A stretch of 64,000 nucleotides of DNA, taken from NCBI RefSeq assembly GCF_009729555.1, contig NZ_WODC01000007.1:1-64000 (forward strand), in the 5' to 3' direction. The position numbers were made by a program, and so were the translations under genes. Positions 1 to 8,504 of the stretch are shown here, one piece after another. The stretch comes from Pseudodesulfovibrio alkaliphilus. Lineage in GTDB: Bacteria; Desulfobacterota; Desulfovibrionia; Desulfovibrionales; Desulfovibrionaceae. The notes beneath the pieces are model-generated. The model was not told the origin of the DNA and made no database searches. It saw only the letters and a program-made list of their open reading frames with translations. Position 1 is the first letter of the stretch. The number at the start of each line of letters is the position of its first letter.

Positions 1-2
1 AC

Positions 3-59
3 ATTCGCAAACAAGAGCAGGAAGATAAGCGAATCGAACAACTGAAATTCCGCCTTTAG
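3..59 (+). CDS. 3' end of a charged, probably coiled-coil protein (partial)
   Basis: The window opens inside an open frame that ends with TAG at 57-59. The last 18 residues are IRKQEQEDKRIEQLKFRL, rich in Lys, Arg, Glu and Gln with a heptad-like look, which suits the end of a coiled coil. The gene itself lies upstream of the window, so its function cannot be given. A hairpin overlaps the stop codon and two more follow, which supports a real gene end here. Confidence 0.4.
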   Translation: MRKQEQEDKRIEQLKFRL

Positions 60-118
60 GCGGTTCTTAAAGCCGCTTTGAGCGGCTCACAAACTCAAGC
101 CCCCGGCTTTGCCGGGGG
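50..118. terminator. Three consecutive hairpins, probable bidirectional terminator
   Basis: Three perfect stem-loops follow each other: arms 50-54/59-63 (loop TTTA), 71-76/82-87 (loop TTTGA) and 100-107/111-118 (8 bp of G+C, loop TTT). They sit between the end of the rightward partial gene (stop 57-59) and the stop of a leftward small ORF at 119-121, so they can end transcription from both sides. There is no clean T run, so termination efficiency is uncertain. Confidence 0.5.
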
Positions 119-343
119 TCATGACTCGAGGGTGCGCCGGTACCGTTTGAGTCCGAGAATCACCACAACGAGCCAGAAGAGAAGGATGGGCCAGACGATG
201 TGGCGAGGCGTTCGGCAAGGCCAAGGAGGTCCGAAGCCAACGCCGGCGTCATCTCGCAGGTGGCTATAGAATAGGGTTCTGGCATAGGCGACGAACCATG
301 AGCCTGTCACGTTAAGAATGGCTGTTTGTAATCGTTCCGTCAC
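119..343 (-). CDS. Small putative membrane protein, unknown function
   Basis: A 74-residue frame opening with GTG, not recognised as a known family. The C-terminal third holds one clear membrane segment (WPILLFWLVVVILGL) followed by a basic tail KRYRR, consistent with a single-pass or truncated membrane protein with the tail in the cytoplasm. An AAGGG lies close before the GTG. The stop codon abuts the 8-bp G+C hairpin at 100-118, which supports a real leftward gene. It is divergent from the pyrophosphatase gene. It could also be the surviving C-terminus of a larger membrane protein. Confidence 0.4.
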   Translation of the reverse strand: MTERLQTAILNVTGSWFVAYARTLFYSHLRDDAGVGFGPPWPCRTPRHIVWPILLFWLVVVILGLKRYRRTLES

Positions 344-389
344 ATGCCCTTGGTACCATGCTTAATCAATAAATTGTAAGGAGGACAGT

Positions 390-1097
390 ATGTTCAAGAA
401 CCTGCTGATGATTGGGGCCGTCTGCCTTTTCATGATATCGACCACGGCTCAGGCCGAAACGCTCGGGGGCCTCGCTTTTTCTGATACGACGCCCCATGCT
501 GCAGCCATGAGGCCCAAGGATGATTTCACCATTGTCGGCACCGAAGATTTGATGGGCATGAAGGCAATCAACAAGGATGGTACCGTGCGGGCCATTGTCG
601 AGATTCCGACAGGCACCTCGGCCAAATGGGAGGTCAGCAAGGACGACCCCAAGGCCATCTATTGGGAATTCAAGAAGAGCAAGCCACGTGTGGTGAATTA
701 TCTTGGCTATCCTGGTAATTATGGCGCCATTCCGGGGACCGCCCTACCCAAGGAATTGGGCGGTGACGGCGACCCGCTGGATGTGATCGTGCTGGGTCAG
801 GCCGTGCCACGTGGCACGGTTATCGATGTTCGCGTGATCGGTGTTCTGAAGATGCTCGACGACGGCGAACAGGATGACAAGCTGATCGCGGTGCTGACCA
901 AGGATTCGCCCTTTGCCCATGTTGAAAGCATGACGCAGCTTGACGCGGAATACCCAGGCGTCAGCAAGATAATCGACTTATGGTTTGCCAGCTACAAGGG
1001 ACCGGATGGCGGCATGGAGGGGCTGGGATTTGAAGATGCCGCCGCGGCACGCGCCGTGCTTGATGCTGCCGCCGCCAACTTCGAGGCTGCACGCTGA
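390..1097 (+). CDS. ppa: Exported family I inorganic pyrophosphatase
   Basis: Hydrolyses pyrophosphate to phosphate with Mg2+. The 235-residue product carries the family I signature DGDPLD at residues 126-131, the preceding NYG (110-112), and the acidic cluster DDGEQDDK (157-164) that corresponds to the remaining metal and phosphate ligands. Unlike the usual cytoplasmic enzyme of about 175-180 residues, it starts with a classical signal peptide: basic MFK, a hydrophobic core and an AQA cleavage site at 20-22, followed by roughly 45 extra residues before the catalytic domain. So it should act in the periplasm. The start is fixed by AAGGAGG five bases before ATG. No partner genes are co-transcribed. 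Confidence 0.9.
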   Translation: MFKNLLMIGAVCLFMISTTAQAETLGGLAFSDTTPHAAAMRPKDDFTIVGTEDLMGMKAINKDGTVRAIVEIPTGTSAKWEVSKDDPKAIYWEFKKSKPRVVNYLGYPGNYGAIPGTALPKELGGDGDPLDVIVLGQAVPRGTVIDVRVIGVLKMLDDGEQDDKLIAVLTKDSPFAHVESMTQLDAEYPGVSKIIDLWFASYKGPDGGMEGLGFEDAAAARAVLDAAAANFEAAR

Positions 1098-1396
1098 TTT
1101 CCTGTGGCTTGCACAGGCAAGGAATCGGTCGGAGAACTGGCCGGTGAGGAATCCAGAAAGGGACTGGCCGCGTATCAAAGCAAGCGCAATGAGGATGCTA
1201 TCCAGGGCCAGGCAATGTTGGCGAAATAGCTCTCCACATAGTCCTGGACCTGTTGGTCGGGGGCTCTGAACAGCCGAGCAGATCGACTGGCAGCAGAAAT
1301 GCGCGGAGAATGAACAATCGGTTCATTGCTGCATTGTTCGCCAGGTTCGGTGAAAAACAAAGGATGGGGAAAGTGGGCGGACGCCCGCCCGCGGGA
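1098..1396. other. Intergenic stretch without a convincing gene
   Basis: About 300 bases between the pyrophosphatase stop and the small leftward gene. A short inverted repeat (1101-1106/1112-1117) follows the pyrophosphatase stop but has no T run. A stronger hairpin (1375-1390) lies at the right end and is listed separately. Short frames on both strands have no ribosome binding site and no recognisable motif. Confidence 0.5.
1375..1390 (-). terminator. Hairpin downstream of the small leftward membrane protein gene
   Basis: Arms GGGCGG/CCGCCC with a four-base loop, lying a few bases past the stop (1397-1399) of the leftward small gene. On the minus strand it is followed by ACTTTCCCC, a weak T tract. 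Confidence 0.4.
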
Positions 1397-1561
1397 TCAG
1401 CTGAAGTAGCGGTTCTTGTCTTCGCGTTCCTTGGCCGTGTCGAAGTCGATATTGATGCTCGCGCGGGTGGTGGTGCGTCGTTTTGAGCCGCGTACCATCA
1501 GGACGAAGGCGACGAGGGCGCCGCCGCAGAGGAGGAGTGTGGTCATGGCGAGAGTGTTCAT
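1397..1561 (-). CDS. 54-residue single-pass membrane protein, unknown function
   Basis: Short frame running from ATG (1561-1559) to TGA (1399-1397). The product has one N-terminal membrane segment (residues about 4-22, TLAMTTLLLCGGALVAFVL), a basic patch VRGSKRRT just after it, and a polar tail ending DTAKEREDKNRYFS. This layout (Nout or signal anchor, positive-inside patch, charged cytoplasmic tail) and a codon choice like its neighbours suggest a real gene despite the weak ribosome binding site. It follows the flavoprotein gene on the same strand, after a hairpin. No family is recognised. Confidence 0.55.
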   Translation of the reverse strand: MNTLAMTTLLLCGGALVAFVLMVRGSKRRTTTRASINIDFDTAKEREDKNRYFS

Positions 1562-1616
1562 AAGGGGGTGCTTTTATCCGAATCGGATGAGGGCGGCAAG
1601 CATTATCGGACCGCGC

Positions 1617-1648
1617 AAGCCGCCTCACGGAGCCCGGAGCGGCGGCTT
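1617..1648 (-). terminator. Hairpin after the flavoprotein gene
   Basis: Perfect 8-bp arms AAGCCGCC (1617-1624) and GGCGGCTT (1641-1648), nine bases past the stop at 1657-1659 in the leftward direction. Only a TT follows on the minus strand, so it may be a weak terminator or a stabilising 3' end. Confidence 0.45.
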
Positions 1649-1656
1649 GGACCGCA

Positions 1657-2997
1657 TCAGACCATGTACTTCACCTGGTAGCCGCAGGTGGGGTAGGCCC
1701 ACACTGTGTCCCTGAGTCTCGACAGAGGGATTTCATTGCGGATCGCCAAGGCGAAGAGGTTGATCATTTCTTCGGCATTGTGCCCGAGGATGTGGGCTCC
1801 GAGGATGCGGTCGCCAGATTCGTCGATGAGCACCCGCGCCCTGGCGTATGATTGGTTGAGCCGTTTCCAGGAAAAGGCGGCGGATAGATCGGTTTCCCTG
1901 ACGGTAAAGGAGAGTCCGCGCTCCCGCGCCTCTTCCTCGAGCAACCCCACCCCGGCCAGGGGGGGCAGCGTAAAGCAGACGCTGGGGATGCCCGAGTAGT
2001 TTACAGTGGCAGATGAAGGGTTCAGGATGTTCGCTACAGCCGTCTGTCCCTGGATGGTTGCCACCGGGGTCAGCGCCGCTCCCTGGTCGGCCACATCGCC
2101 CACGGCGTAAACATGGGGGTTGGACACGCTCTGCATCCGGTTGTTGACCGCAATGCCGAGAGGTCCGAACTCCACTCCGGCGGCGTCCAGATTGAGCCTG
2201 TCTATCGCCGGACGGCGGCCTGTACAGTTGAAGGCCATGTCAGCGTCGAAATCAATGGGGACGTTGTTTCCGGCCCGAACCCGCCAGCCTTCGCCGATCC
2301 GCTCCACGGACCGGACCGGCGCATCCAGCCGTACATCAATGCCAATGTCCCTGGACGCCCGGATCAAGTCGTCGGCAAGCATCGGGTCGAACCGGCGAAG
2401 CACCCGGTCGCTACGATTGAGGAGCGTTACCTCGGACCCGGCGTGGTGGGCGATATGAGCCAGTTCGAAGGCGATAAAGCCGCCGCCGATGAACAAGGCA
2501 CGGCGCGGCAGGGATTCCATGCTTAGGAAGTCATCGCTCACGGGCATGGCCTCGGCACCGGGCACGGGCAGAGGGCTTGGTTCAAGCCCGACGCAGACGC
2601 AGATGACCTTTGCGGTCAGTCGGTTGTCCTGCACCTCGACCACATGCGGATCGACGAATGCGGCTCGGCCAAGAAAGGTGTCGATGCCCTTGTCAGCATA
2701 CGCGGCCCGTGCCCTTTCCGGCACCGGGTCCACGAAGGACCGGGTGAAGCGCATCAGTGCAGACCAGTCGATGGCCATCGAGCCGGTCAGGCCGGTGCCC
2801 AGCATGCTGCCGGCCATATGCGCGGCCTCAGCGCCGGCCAGCAATACTTTCTTGGGATTGCAGCCGCGCAGGGGACACACCCCTCCAAAGGCATCGGCCT
2901 CAATCATGGCCACCCGTCTGCCTGCATCGGCCAGAGGCGCGGCCACTGCCCCTCCTGCCGGGCCGCCGCCCAGGACGATCACATCGTATTCTTTCAT
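1657..2997 (-). CDS. FAD/NAD(P) disulfide-reductase-like oxidoreductase with atypical C-terminus
   Basis: Member of the class I pyridine nucleotide-disulfide oxidoreductases (dihydrolipoamide dehydrogenase, glutathione and mercuric reductase family). FAD-binding GGGPAG is at residues 10-15, the redox pair is C41-P-L-R-G-C46 followed by NPKK, and a second dinucleotide fold GGGFIAFE lies near residue 175, with a typical YAVGDV near residue 300. The C-terminal dimerisation domain ends YPTCGYQVKYMV, where classical members have HPT..E, so the catalytic His-Glu pair is absent. The substrate is therefore uncertain. I chose ATG at 2997 because GAGG lies seven bases upstream; an in-frame ATG at 3024 would add nine residues with no Shine-Dalgarno. 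It may share a transcript with the two methyltransferases upstream. Confidence 0.8.
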   Translation of the reverse strand: MKEYDVIVLGGGPAGGAVAAPLADAGRRVAMIEADAFGGVCPLRGCNPKKVLLAGAEAAHMAGSMLGTGLTGSMAIDWSALMRFTRSFVDPVPERARAAYADKGIDTFLGRAAFVDPHVVEVQDNRLTAKVICVCVGLEPSPLPVPGAEAMPVSDDFLSMESLPRRALFIGGGFIAFELAHIAHHAGSEVTLLNRSDRVLRRFDPMLADDLIRASRDIGIDVRLDAPVRSVERIGEGWRVRAGNNVPIDFDADMAFNCTGRRPAIDRLNLDAAGVEFGPLGIAVNNRMQSVSNPHVYAVGDVADQGAALTPVATIQGQTAVANILNPSSATVNYSGIPSVCFTLPPLAGVGLLEEEARERGLSFTVRETDLSAAFSWKRLNQSYARARVLIDESGDRILGAHILGHNAEEMINLFALAIRNEIPLSRLRDTVWAYPTCGYQVKYMV

Positions 2998-3117
2998 TTT
3001 TTTCCTCGCGAGTGTTGTTGCCATTCAGGACAGCCTACACCATGACGGGGAAAAAATCTCACTGATGTCCGAAAAAAGAGTGGAGAGATTCCCTGTTTCC
3101 GGTCCATTGCGGCTTTC

Positions 3118-3882
3118 TCATTTCCCCCGAAGCGCCACAAAAAATTCATAGGCGTAGTATTCGGAATACTTCCTATGTAGTTCGGGTTCTTGTGCCAGCT
3201 ACGCGAGTACGGCAAGGGCTTCATTGTCATCTGCATATTTGCTGCGGAGTTTTTCGATGCCGGTTTCCATCGGCGTGTAGAAGTCGGTCCACCATGCCTT
3301 GTCCGGCAGGGTGAAGTGGCCGATGAGCGAAAACCCATGATTCCTGATCGCCGCCAGGATGTCAGGAATCCGGCCCATGGTCGGGTAGTCCATCTCGAAG
3401 CCCTCCTTGATCTCGGCGGGTGGGGCATCCTTGCGCCAGACGGCATCGGTGAAGGCGAGGTAGCCGCCGACTCGCAGTAATCGCCTGCATAAGGCCAGGG
3501 CGTTGTTCATGCCGATATTATACAGGGCGCCTTCGGACCATATGAGGTCGAAACTCGCGGGAGGAAACCCTGGATCGGCCATGTTACCCACCACAGGGCG
3601 GATTCTTTCGGCAAGTCCGCGCTCGGCGACAGCGGCGTGCAGCCGGTCTATGCTGGGAGCATGGCTGTCCATGGCCACGATGTTGCCTGCCGTGAGTTCC
3701 GCGAGATGTTGCGTCTGTCCTCCGACACCGCAGCCGAGGTCGAGGATCGCCGCCCCGGGCGGCAGGTCGCGGCATAAGGCAATGGCTTTGGCGGCGCAAT
3801 CGCGGTTGCCCGGTCCCTGTCTGGGGAGGGACTCGTATAGCTCGAAAAAGATGGCCCGGAAATGTGACGAGGGTTCGCTCAT
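3118..3882 (-). pseudogene. SAM-dependent methyltransferase interrupted by an in-frame TAG
   Basis: Class I methyltransferase with the SAM-binding motif DLGCGVGG at residues 48-55 and the acidic loop after strand 2. The reading frame from ATG 3882 meets TAG at 3201-3199 after 227 residues. Translation in the same frame (no frameshift) continues for 26 more residues, LAQEPELHRKYSEYYAYEFF and so on, to TGA at 3120-3118; that tail has the aromatic YYxYxF pattern expected at the end of this methyltransferase type. The simplest reading is a CAG-to-TAG nonsense change; the truncated protein would be 3199-3882. The start ATG lies one base after the stop of the upstream methyltransferase, so the two are probably translationally coupled. 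Confidence 0.65.
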
Positions 3883-3883
3883 G

Positions 3884-4666
3884 TCAGGTGTCTCTTTCGG
3901 AGATAGGCCGCAGTCCGAGAAACAGTTCGTGCCCGGACTCGGTGTGGGAGCTGTGCTCAAAGGGGACGGCGAGGGGTTTAAAACCTGCGGCGGCGATCAG
4001 GTTCAGCCATACGGCTCTTGAGAACAGGCCCATGATGTGGCGGTCGTGGATGACTTCAACGGCCCCGGACTCGTCGCGCAAGAGGAAGGCCATGTCGGTC
4101 ACGTACATTTCCTTTCCTGTGTCGGGGAGCCATCGCCATTCAAAGTAACGCAGGGCGCGTCCTTCGCCATCGCTGCCGCCGTTTGCAGTGCCCGGCTCGA
4201 AGGTTTCGGAGACGTAATCCGGGTGAAACATCGCCACCCCGCCCGGGGCGGTGTGGGCGAAGGCTGTGGCGATGGCGTCGGCGAGATCGGCTCGCGTGGT
4301 CATGTAGCTTACCGCATCATGCACAAGGACGTTATCATAGATGCGCCCGAGCCGGATGGACCGCATGTCGCCCCGAACATGCTCGCATTCCGGGTTCAGA
4401 CGGCGACTCAACGCGAGCATGGCCGGTTCCCGGTCGACCAGAGTGCAGGTCAGAGTCGTCTTCAGGTAGGCGGCATTGTGGCCACCGCCGCTGCCGAGAT
4501 CAAGCAGGTCCCGGGGCAGACGCTGGCAATGGGTCTCAAACAGGCGTCGATAGAAGGCGGCTTCTTCAGCGTAATCCTCAACCGGCGTCAGGAGTTGGTA
4601 CCAGTCCGTCAAGTCGCAGTAGAGCTTGATCTTCTGAAAAGGGAGGTTCTTGCGAATATCTAACAT
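3884..4666 (-). CDS. Class I SAM-dependent methyltransferase
   Basis: A 260-residue methyltransferase. The SAM-binding glycine motif LLDLGSGGGHNA is at residues 54-65 and the post-I acidic residue is in LVDRE. The substrate is unknown; the family includes small-molecule methyltransferases acting in the cytoplasm. I start at ATG 4666, preceded by AGGTGG; an in-frame TTG at 4696 would add ten residues without support. The stop is separated by one base from the start of the next methyltransferase gene, indicating co-translation of the pair. Base composition matches the surrounding core genome, unlike the methyltransferase gene to the right. Confidence 0.75.
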   Translation of the reverse strand: MLDIRKNLPFQKIKLYCDLTDWYQLLTPVEDYAEEAAFYRRLFETHCQRLPRDLLDLGSGGGHNAAYLKTTLTCTLVDREPAMLALSRRLNPECEHVRGDMRSIRLGRIYDNVLVHDAVSYMTTRADLADAIATAFAHTAPGGVAMFHPDYVSETFEPGTANGGSDGEGRALRYFEWRWLPDTGKEMYVTDMAFLLRDESGAVEVIHDRHIMGLFSRAVWLNLIAAAGFKPLAVPFEHSSHTESGHELFLGLRPISERDT

Positions 4667-5166
4667 GTCCACCTGTTGGAATTCCCGATTTACCAATCTT
4701 GAATCAAGGCGTTCCCCCGCCTGGAACGGTTGTTCGCGTTCATTCCTGCTTCCCTCGCGTGGGCTAATGCTTTAGTGTGCATTCTATCATAAAACGAGGA
4801 TAAGAACCAGCCCATGGCGGGAAGCCCTTGCCAAAAAGAATCATGGGCAAGCGATGGGTGGCTTGTTCCTCCGGGCCTGGAGGAAAAACGGAAAAGGGCC
4901 GATACGGTTTTAACTGAAGTCGAGAGGAGGGGGCCCATTGAACCTTCAATGCCACGGAATGACGTAGAGGCTGGATGTTATTGTAAACAAAAAACAGGCG
5001 ATATATCAGCTTTGGTGTTGTGTCAGGCTGGAGAATCACTCAGGATAGGTGATGCATCTTTCGATTTTCACAGGTCTCATGGTCAAAAATACAACCTGGC
5101 GGACTGATGCCTTTGTGGTGAGTCTATCAGGCGATAGGTGTTTTGATAACAAGAAAGGCAAATAGT
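4667..5166. other. 500-base intergenic stretch between divergent methyltransferase genes
   Basis: No frame with a ribosome binding site or recognisable product was found on either strand. The right half becomes A+T richer toward the acquired methyltransferase gene. The only notable element is the perfect inverted repeat ATTGAA-CC-TTCAAT at 4937-4950, which could be a regulator site. The region must hold promoters in both directions, but no clear -35/-10 pair was found. Confidence 0.5.
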
Positions 5167-6408
5167 ATGGATAAGATGCTCAACGTAAATGAACACAAGG
5201 TTGCCTTCGACAGGCTTTATTCTAAATTTTCTGAGGGAGACAACGGCTTGCGATTTCCCTTGGTCGACATTGGAAACCACACGAGGTTTACTGGAGATCA
5301 TAAAACAAAAGTTGATTACACTACATATATGTATCGTCGTTTTTCTGCACATATTTTGACGATGCTGGAATTGGAAGATGGATTGGACATTCTTTCACTG
5401 GGTTGCGGCATGGGAAGTGACGAAAAAAATATTCATAACCTGTTCCAGAATTCCCGCCTATGGAGTACGGATATTTCTTCTGAAATGGTTCACCGGGCCA
5501 TTGCCAGTCAGATACCTAGCAACTGCTCGGTTGCCATGGCTGAGGCGCTTCCTTTTCCTGACTCCTGCTTTGACCGGATTGTTTCGCGTGAAGTTATTGA
5601 GCATGTTCTAGATCCGTCCGCCATGATCAAAGAAGTCGCAAGGGTCCTCAAGCCAGGGGGCCTGGCTGTTATCACAACTGAAAACGAAGGCTCTTTATTT
5701 CTCCTTAACAGGCTCATCCAAGAAGGACGGGAAAGGTTTGGACGTTGGATCAACAGTCCTCTCCCCGCAGCTCCCAACCTCTACAAGGATGAGGCCCCGA
5801 TGCCTGAAGAATTGAAGGCTATGGCAGAAGAAGTTGGCTTAGTGCCGTGTCAGATAATTTTCGACGGTGCTTTGTATAAATCTATATATAGATTTATTGA
5901 TAGATTTCCTGGTCTCAACGTAGTTCCTATGGCCCACAGAATCTCCTCATTGGAAAATGGCCCCTGGGCATGTTGGTTTTGTGATCAATATAAAATCGTC
6001 CTTCGCAAGCCCGCATCTGATGAAAAAACTCATGAAGCCGCGTATTGTGTCCCCGGCGGGGGCAATATGCTTACATACGAAGGCGACAGCTTGGTTGACC
6101 ATCAATCCGGACAAAAATTTTCAATCGAAGATGGGATTCCAGTCTTTATCGAGAAGGAAAAAGATTGCGATGGGGGTGTTTCTTCTGCCCCGCCTGCTCC
6201 GAGCGTTCGCAATAGAAAGGGCGTTTTGATGTGTGCAGGCGTTGGGCTTGATCGTTTTTTTGTTCGTAATTACCCAATCATGCTGGTAGCTATTGGCTGG
6301 CTTGCTGCATGGCTCCATCCAAGCAACCGTAAGACAGTTTCAAGACATTTGAAAAGTACCGATCTAGGAAAATATGTTAAGCTAAGCCTCCTGCATAATT
6401 CTGATTAG
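5167..6408 (+). CDS. SAM methyltransferase with Trm112-like insert and C-terminal membrane segment
   Basis: A 413-residue protein, noticeably A+T richer than its neighbours. Residues about 70-180 form a class I methyltransferase (ILSLGCGMGSDE at 75-86, then ALPFPDSCFD and EVIEHVLDP). After residue about 300 there is a segment LTYEGDSLVDHQSGQKF and GIPVFIE that resembles a Trm112-type domain but lacks its cysteines. The tail contains a hydrophobic stretch (NYPIMLVAIGWLAAWLHP) that may anchor it to the membrane. ATG 5167 is preceded by AAAGG; an upstream in-frame TTG at 5143 is unsupported. The gene ends 12 bases from an integrase remnant beside tRNA-Asn, so it was probably brought in by an island. 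The substrate is unknown; surface glycan or lipid modification is a guess. Confidence 0.7.
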   Translation: MDKMLNVNEHKVAFDRLYSKFSEGDNGLRFPLVDIGNHTRFTGDHKTKVDYTTYMYRRFSAHILTMLELEDGLDILSLGCGMGSDEKNIHNLFQNSRLWSTDISSEMVHRAIASQIPSNCSVAMAEALPFPDSCFDRIVSREVIEHVLDPSAMIKEVARVLKPGGLAVITTENEGSLFLLNRLIQEGRERFGRWINSPLPAAPNLYKDEAPMPEELKAMAEEVGLVPCQIIFDGALYKSIYRFIDRFPGLNVVPMAHRISSLENGPWACWFCDQYKIVLRKPASDEKTHEAAYCVPGGGNMLTYEGDSLVDHQSGQKFSIEDGIPVFIEKEKDCDGGVSSAPPAPSVRNRKGVLMCAGVGLDRFFVRNYPIMLVAIGWLAAWLHPSNRKTVSRHLKSTDLGKYVKLSLLHNSD

Positions 6409-6419
6409 CTGGCCCTGAT

Positions 6420-6524
6420 TTATGTCAGGCGAGACCTCTGCGCATTATCTTTTCGCGTCGTATCTGGCGTTCCGCATTCAATTTGATGCAGTGACCCGGC
6501 CCCGCGTTTTCTGATGGTCGCCAT
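6420..6524 (-). pseudogene. Remnant of a tyrosine integrase N-terminus
   Basis: A 34-residue frame starts at ATG 6524 behind a very strong ribosome binding site (AGGAGGTGG). It begins MATIRKRGAGS, the typical opening of phage/island tyrosine integrases, then loses the family pattern. A shifted frame reads LNAERQIRREK, resembling the next part of such integrases, which suggests decay by frameshift and deletion. It points away from the tRNA-Asn gene, the usual position of an integrase next to its attachment site. Confidence 0.5.
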
Positions 6525-6545
6525 GCTCCACCTCCTGGTGACGCA

Positions 6546-6566
6546 TTGGAGCAAATTTGGAGCAAA
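6546..6566. repeat. Direct repeat TTGGAGCAAA x2 between integrase remnant and tRNA terminator
   Basis: TTGGAGCAAA occurs at 6546-6555 and again at 6557-6566, one helical turn apart. Its position between the tRNA-Asn terminator and the integrase remnant makes an integrase or excisionase arm site possible; this is inference from position only. Confidence 0.4.
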
Positions 6567-6604
6567 AAAGAAAGGGTTCACGAGTGTGAATCTCGTGAAC
6601 CCTT
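6564..6604 (-). terminator. Rho-independent terminator of tRNA-Asn
   Basis: Perfect 13-bp stem (6572-6584 with 6592-6604), seven-base loop, followed on the minus strand by TCTTTTTT. It lies nine bases past the tRNA-Asn 3' end and is a textbook intrinsic terminator. Confidence 0.9.
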
Positions 6605-6612
6605 GATTTCCT

Positions 6613-6688
6613 TGGCTCCCCAGCACGGACTTGAACCGCGAACCTAGTGATTAACAGTCACCCGCTCTGCCGATTGAGCTACTGGGGA
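6613..6688 (-). tRNA. tRNA-Asn (GTT)
   Basis: Read on the minus strand, 76 bases fold into a full cloverleaf: acceptor TCCCCAG/CTGGGGA, D stem GCTC/GAGC, anticodon stem GGTGA/TCACT with loop CTGTTAA (anticodon GTT, Asn), T stem CGCGG/CCGTG with TTCAAGT loop, discriminator G and an encoded CCA. The integrase remnant just downstream suggests this tRNA was used as an island attachment site. Confidence 0.97.
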
Positions 6689-6713
6689 GCATTTGCCGTT
6701 GAGGCGAAAGAGT

Positions 6714-6741
6714 GTTTAAACAAAACCCCCGGCAGGGTCAA
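6714..6741 (-). promoter_or_regulatory. Probable promoter of tRNA-Asn
   Basis: On the minus strand TTGACC (6741-6736) is separated by 16 bases from TTAAAC (6719-6714), about 26 bases before the tRNA 5' end. The -35 match is good, the -10 match modest. Confidence 0.4.
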
Positions 6742-6807
6742 GGGGAAAAAATCAGATTTTCAACTTTTGTCCGGCATGATTATGTCAGGGTTAAGAGGTT
6801 CATTTTC

Positions 6808-6836
6808 TTGACGGGAACTGATATTTGGCTTACGGA
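6808..6836 (+). promoter_or_regulatory. Possible promoter of lysS
   Basis: TTGACG at 6808-6813 is a five-of-six -35 match; 17 bases later TACGGA (6831-6836) is a weak -10. It lies 50 bases before the probable lysS start and is the best candidate between the divergent tRNA and lysS. Confidence 0.35.
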
Positions 6837-6888
6837 ATCAACGTCTCTTGTTTTTTTCTAGACTTTGCAGGGGACAGGGAAAACAACA

Positions 6889-8472
<1,584 letters not shown>

Positions 8473-8504
8473 GGCCCCATGCGTCACATGACACGAGTGA
8501 GCCT

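Noticed and set aside
3118-3201. Frameshift at the end of the methyltransferase
   Set aside because: The tail is in the same frame as the body (81 bases between the two stops), so it is an in-frame stop, not a frameshift.
3199-3201. Pyrrolysine codon
   Set aside because: The protein is a generic SAM methyltransferase, not a methylamine methyltransferase, and no pyl genes are in view; kept only as a remote alternative.
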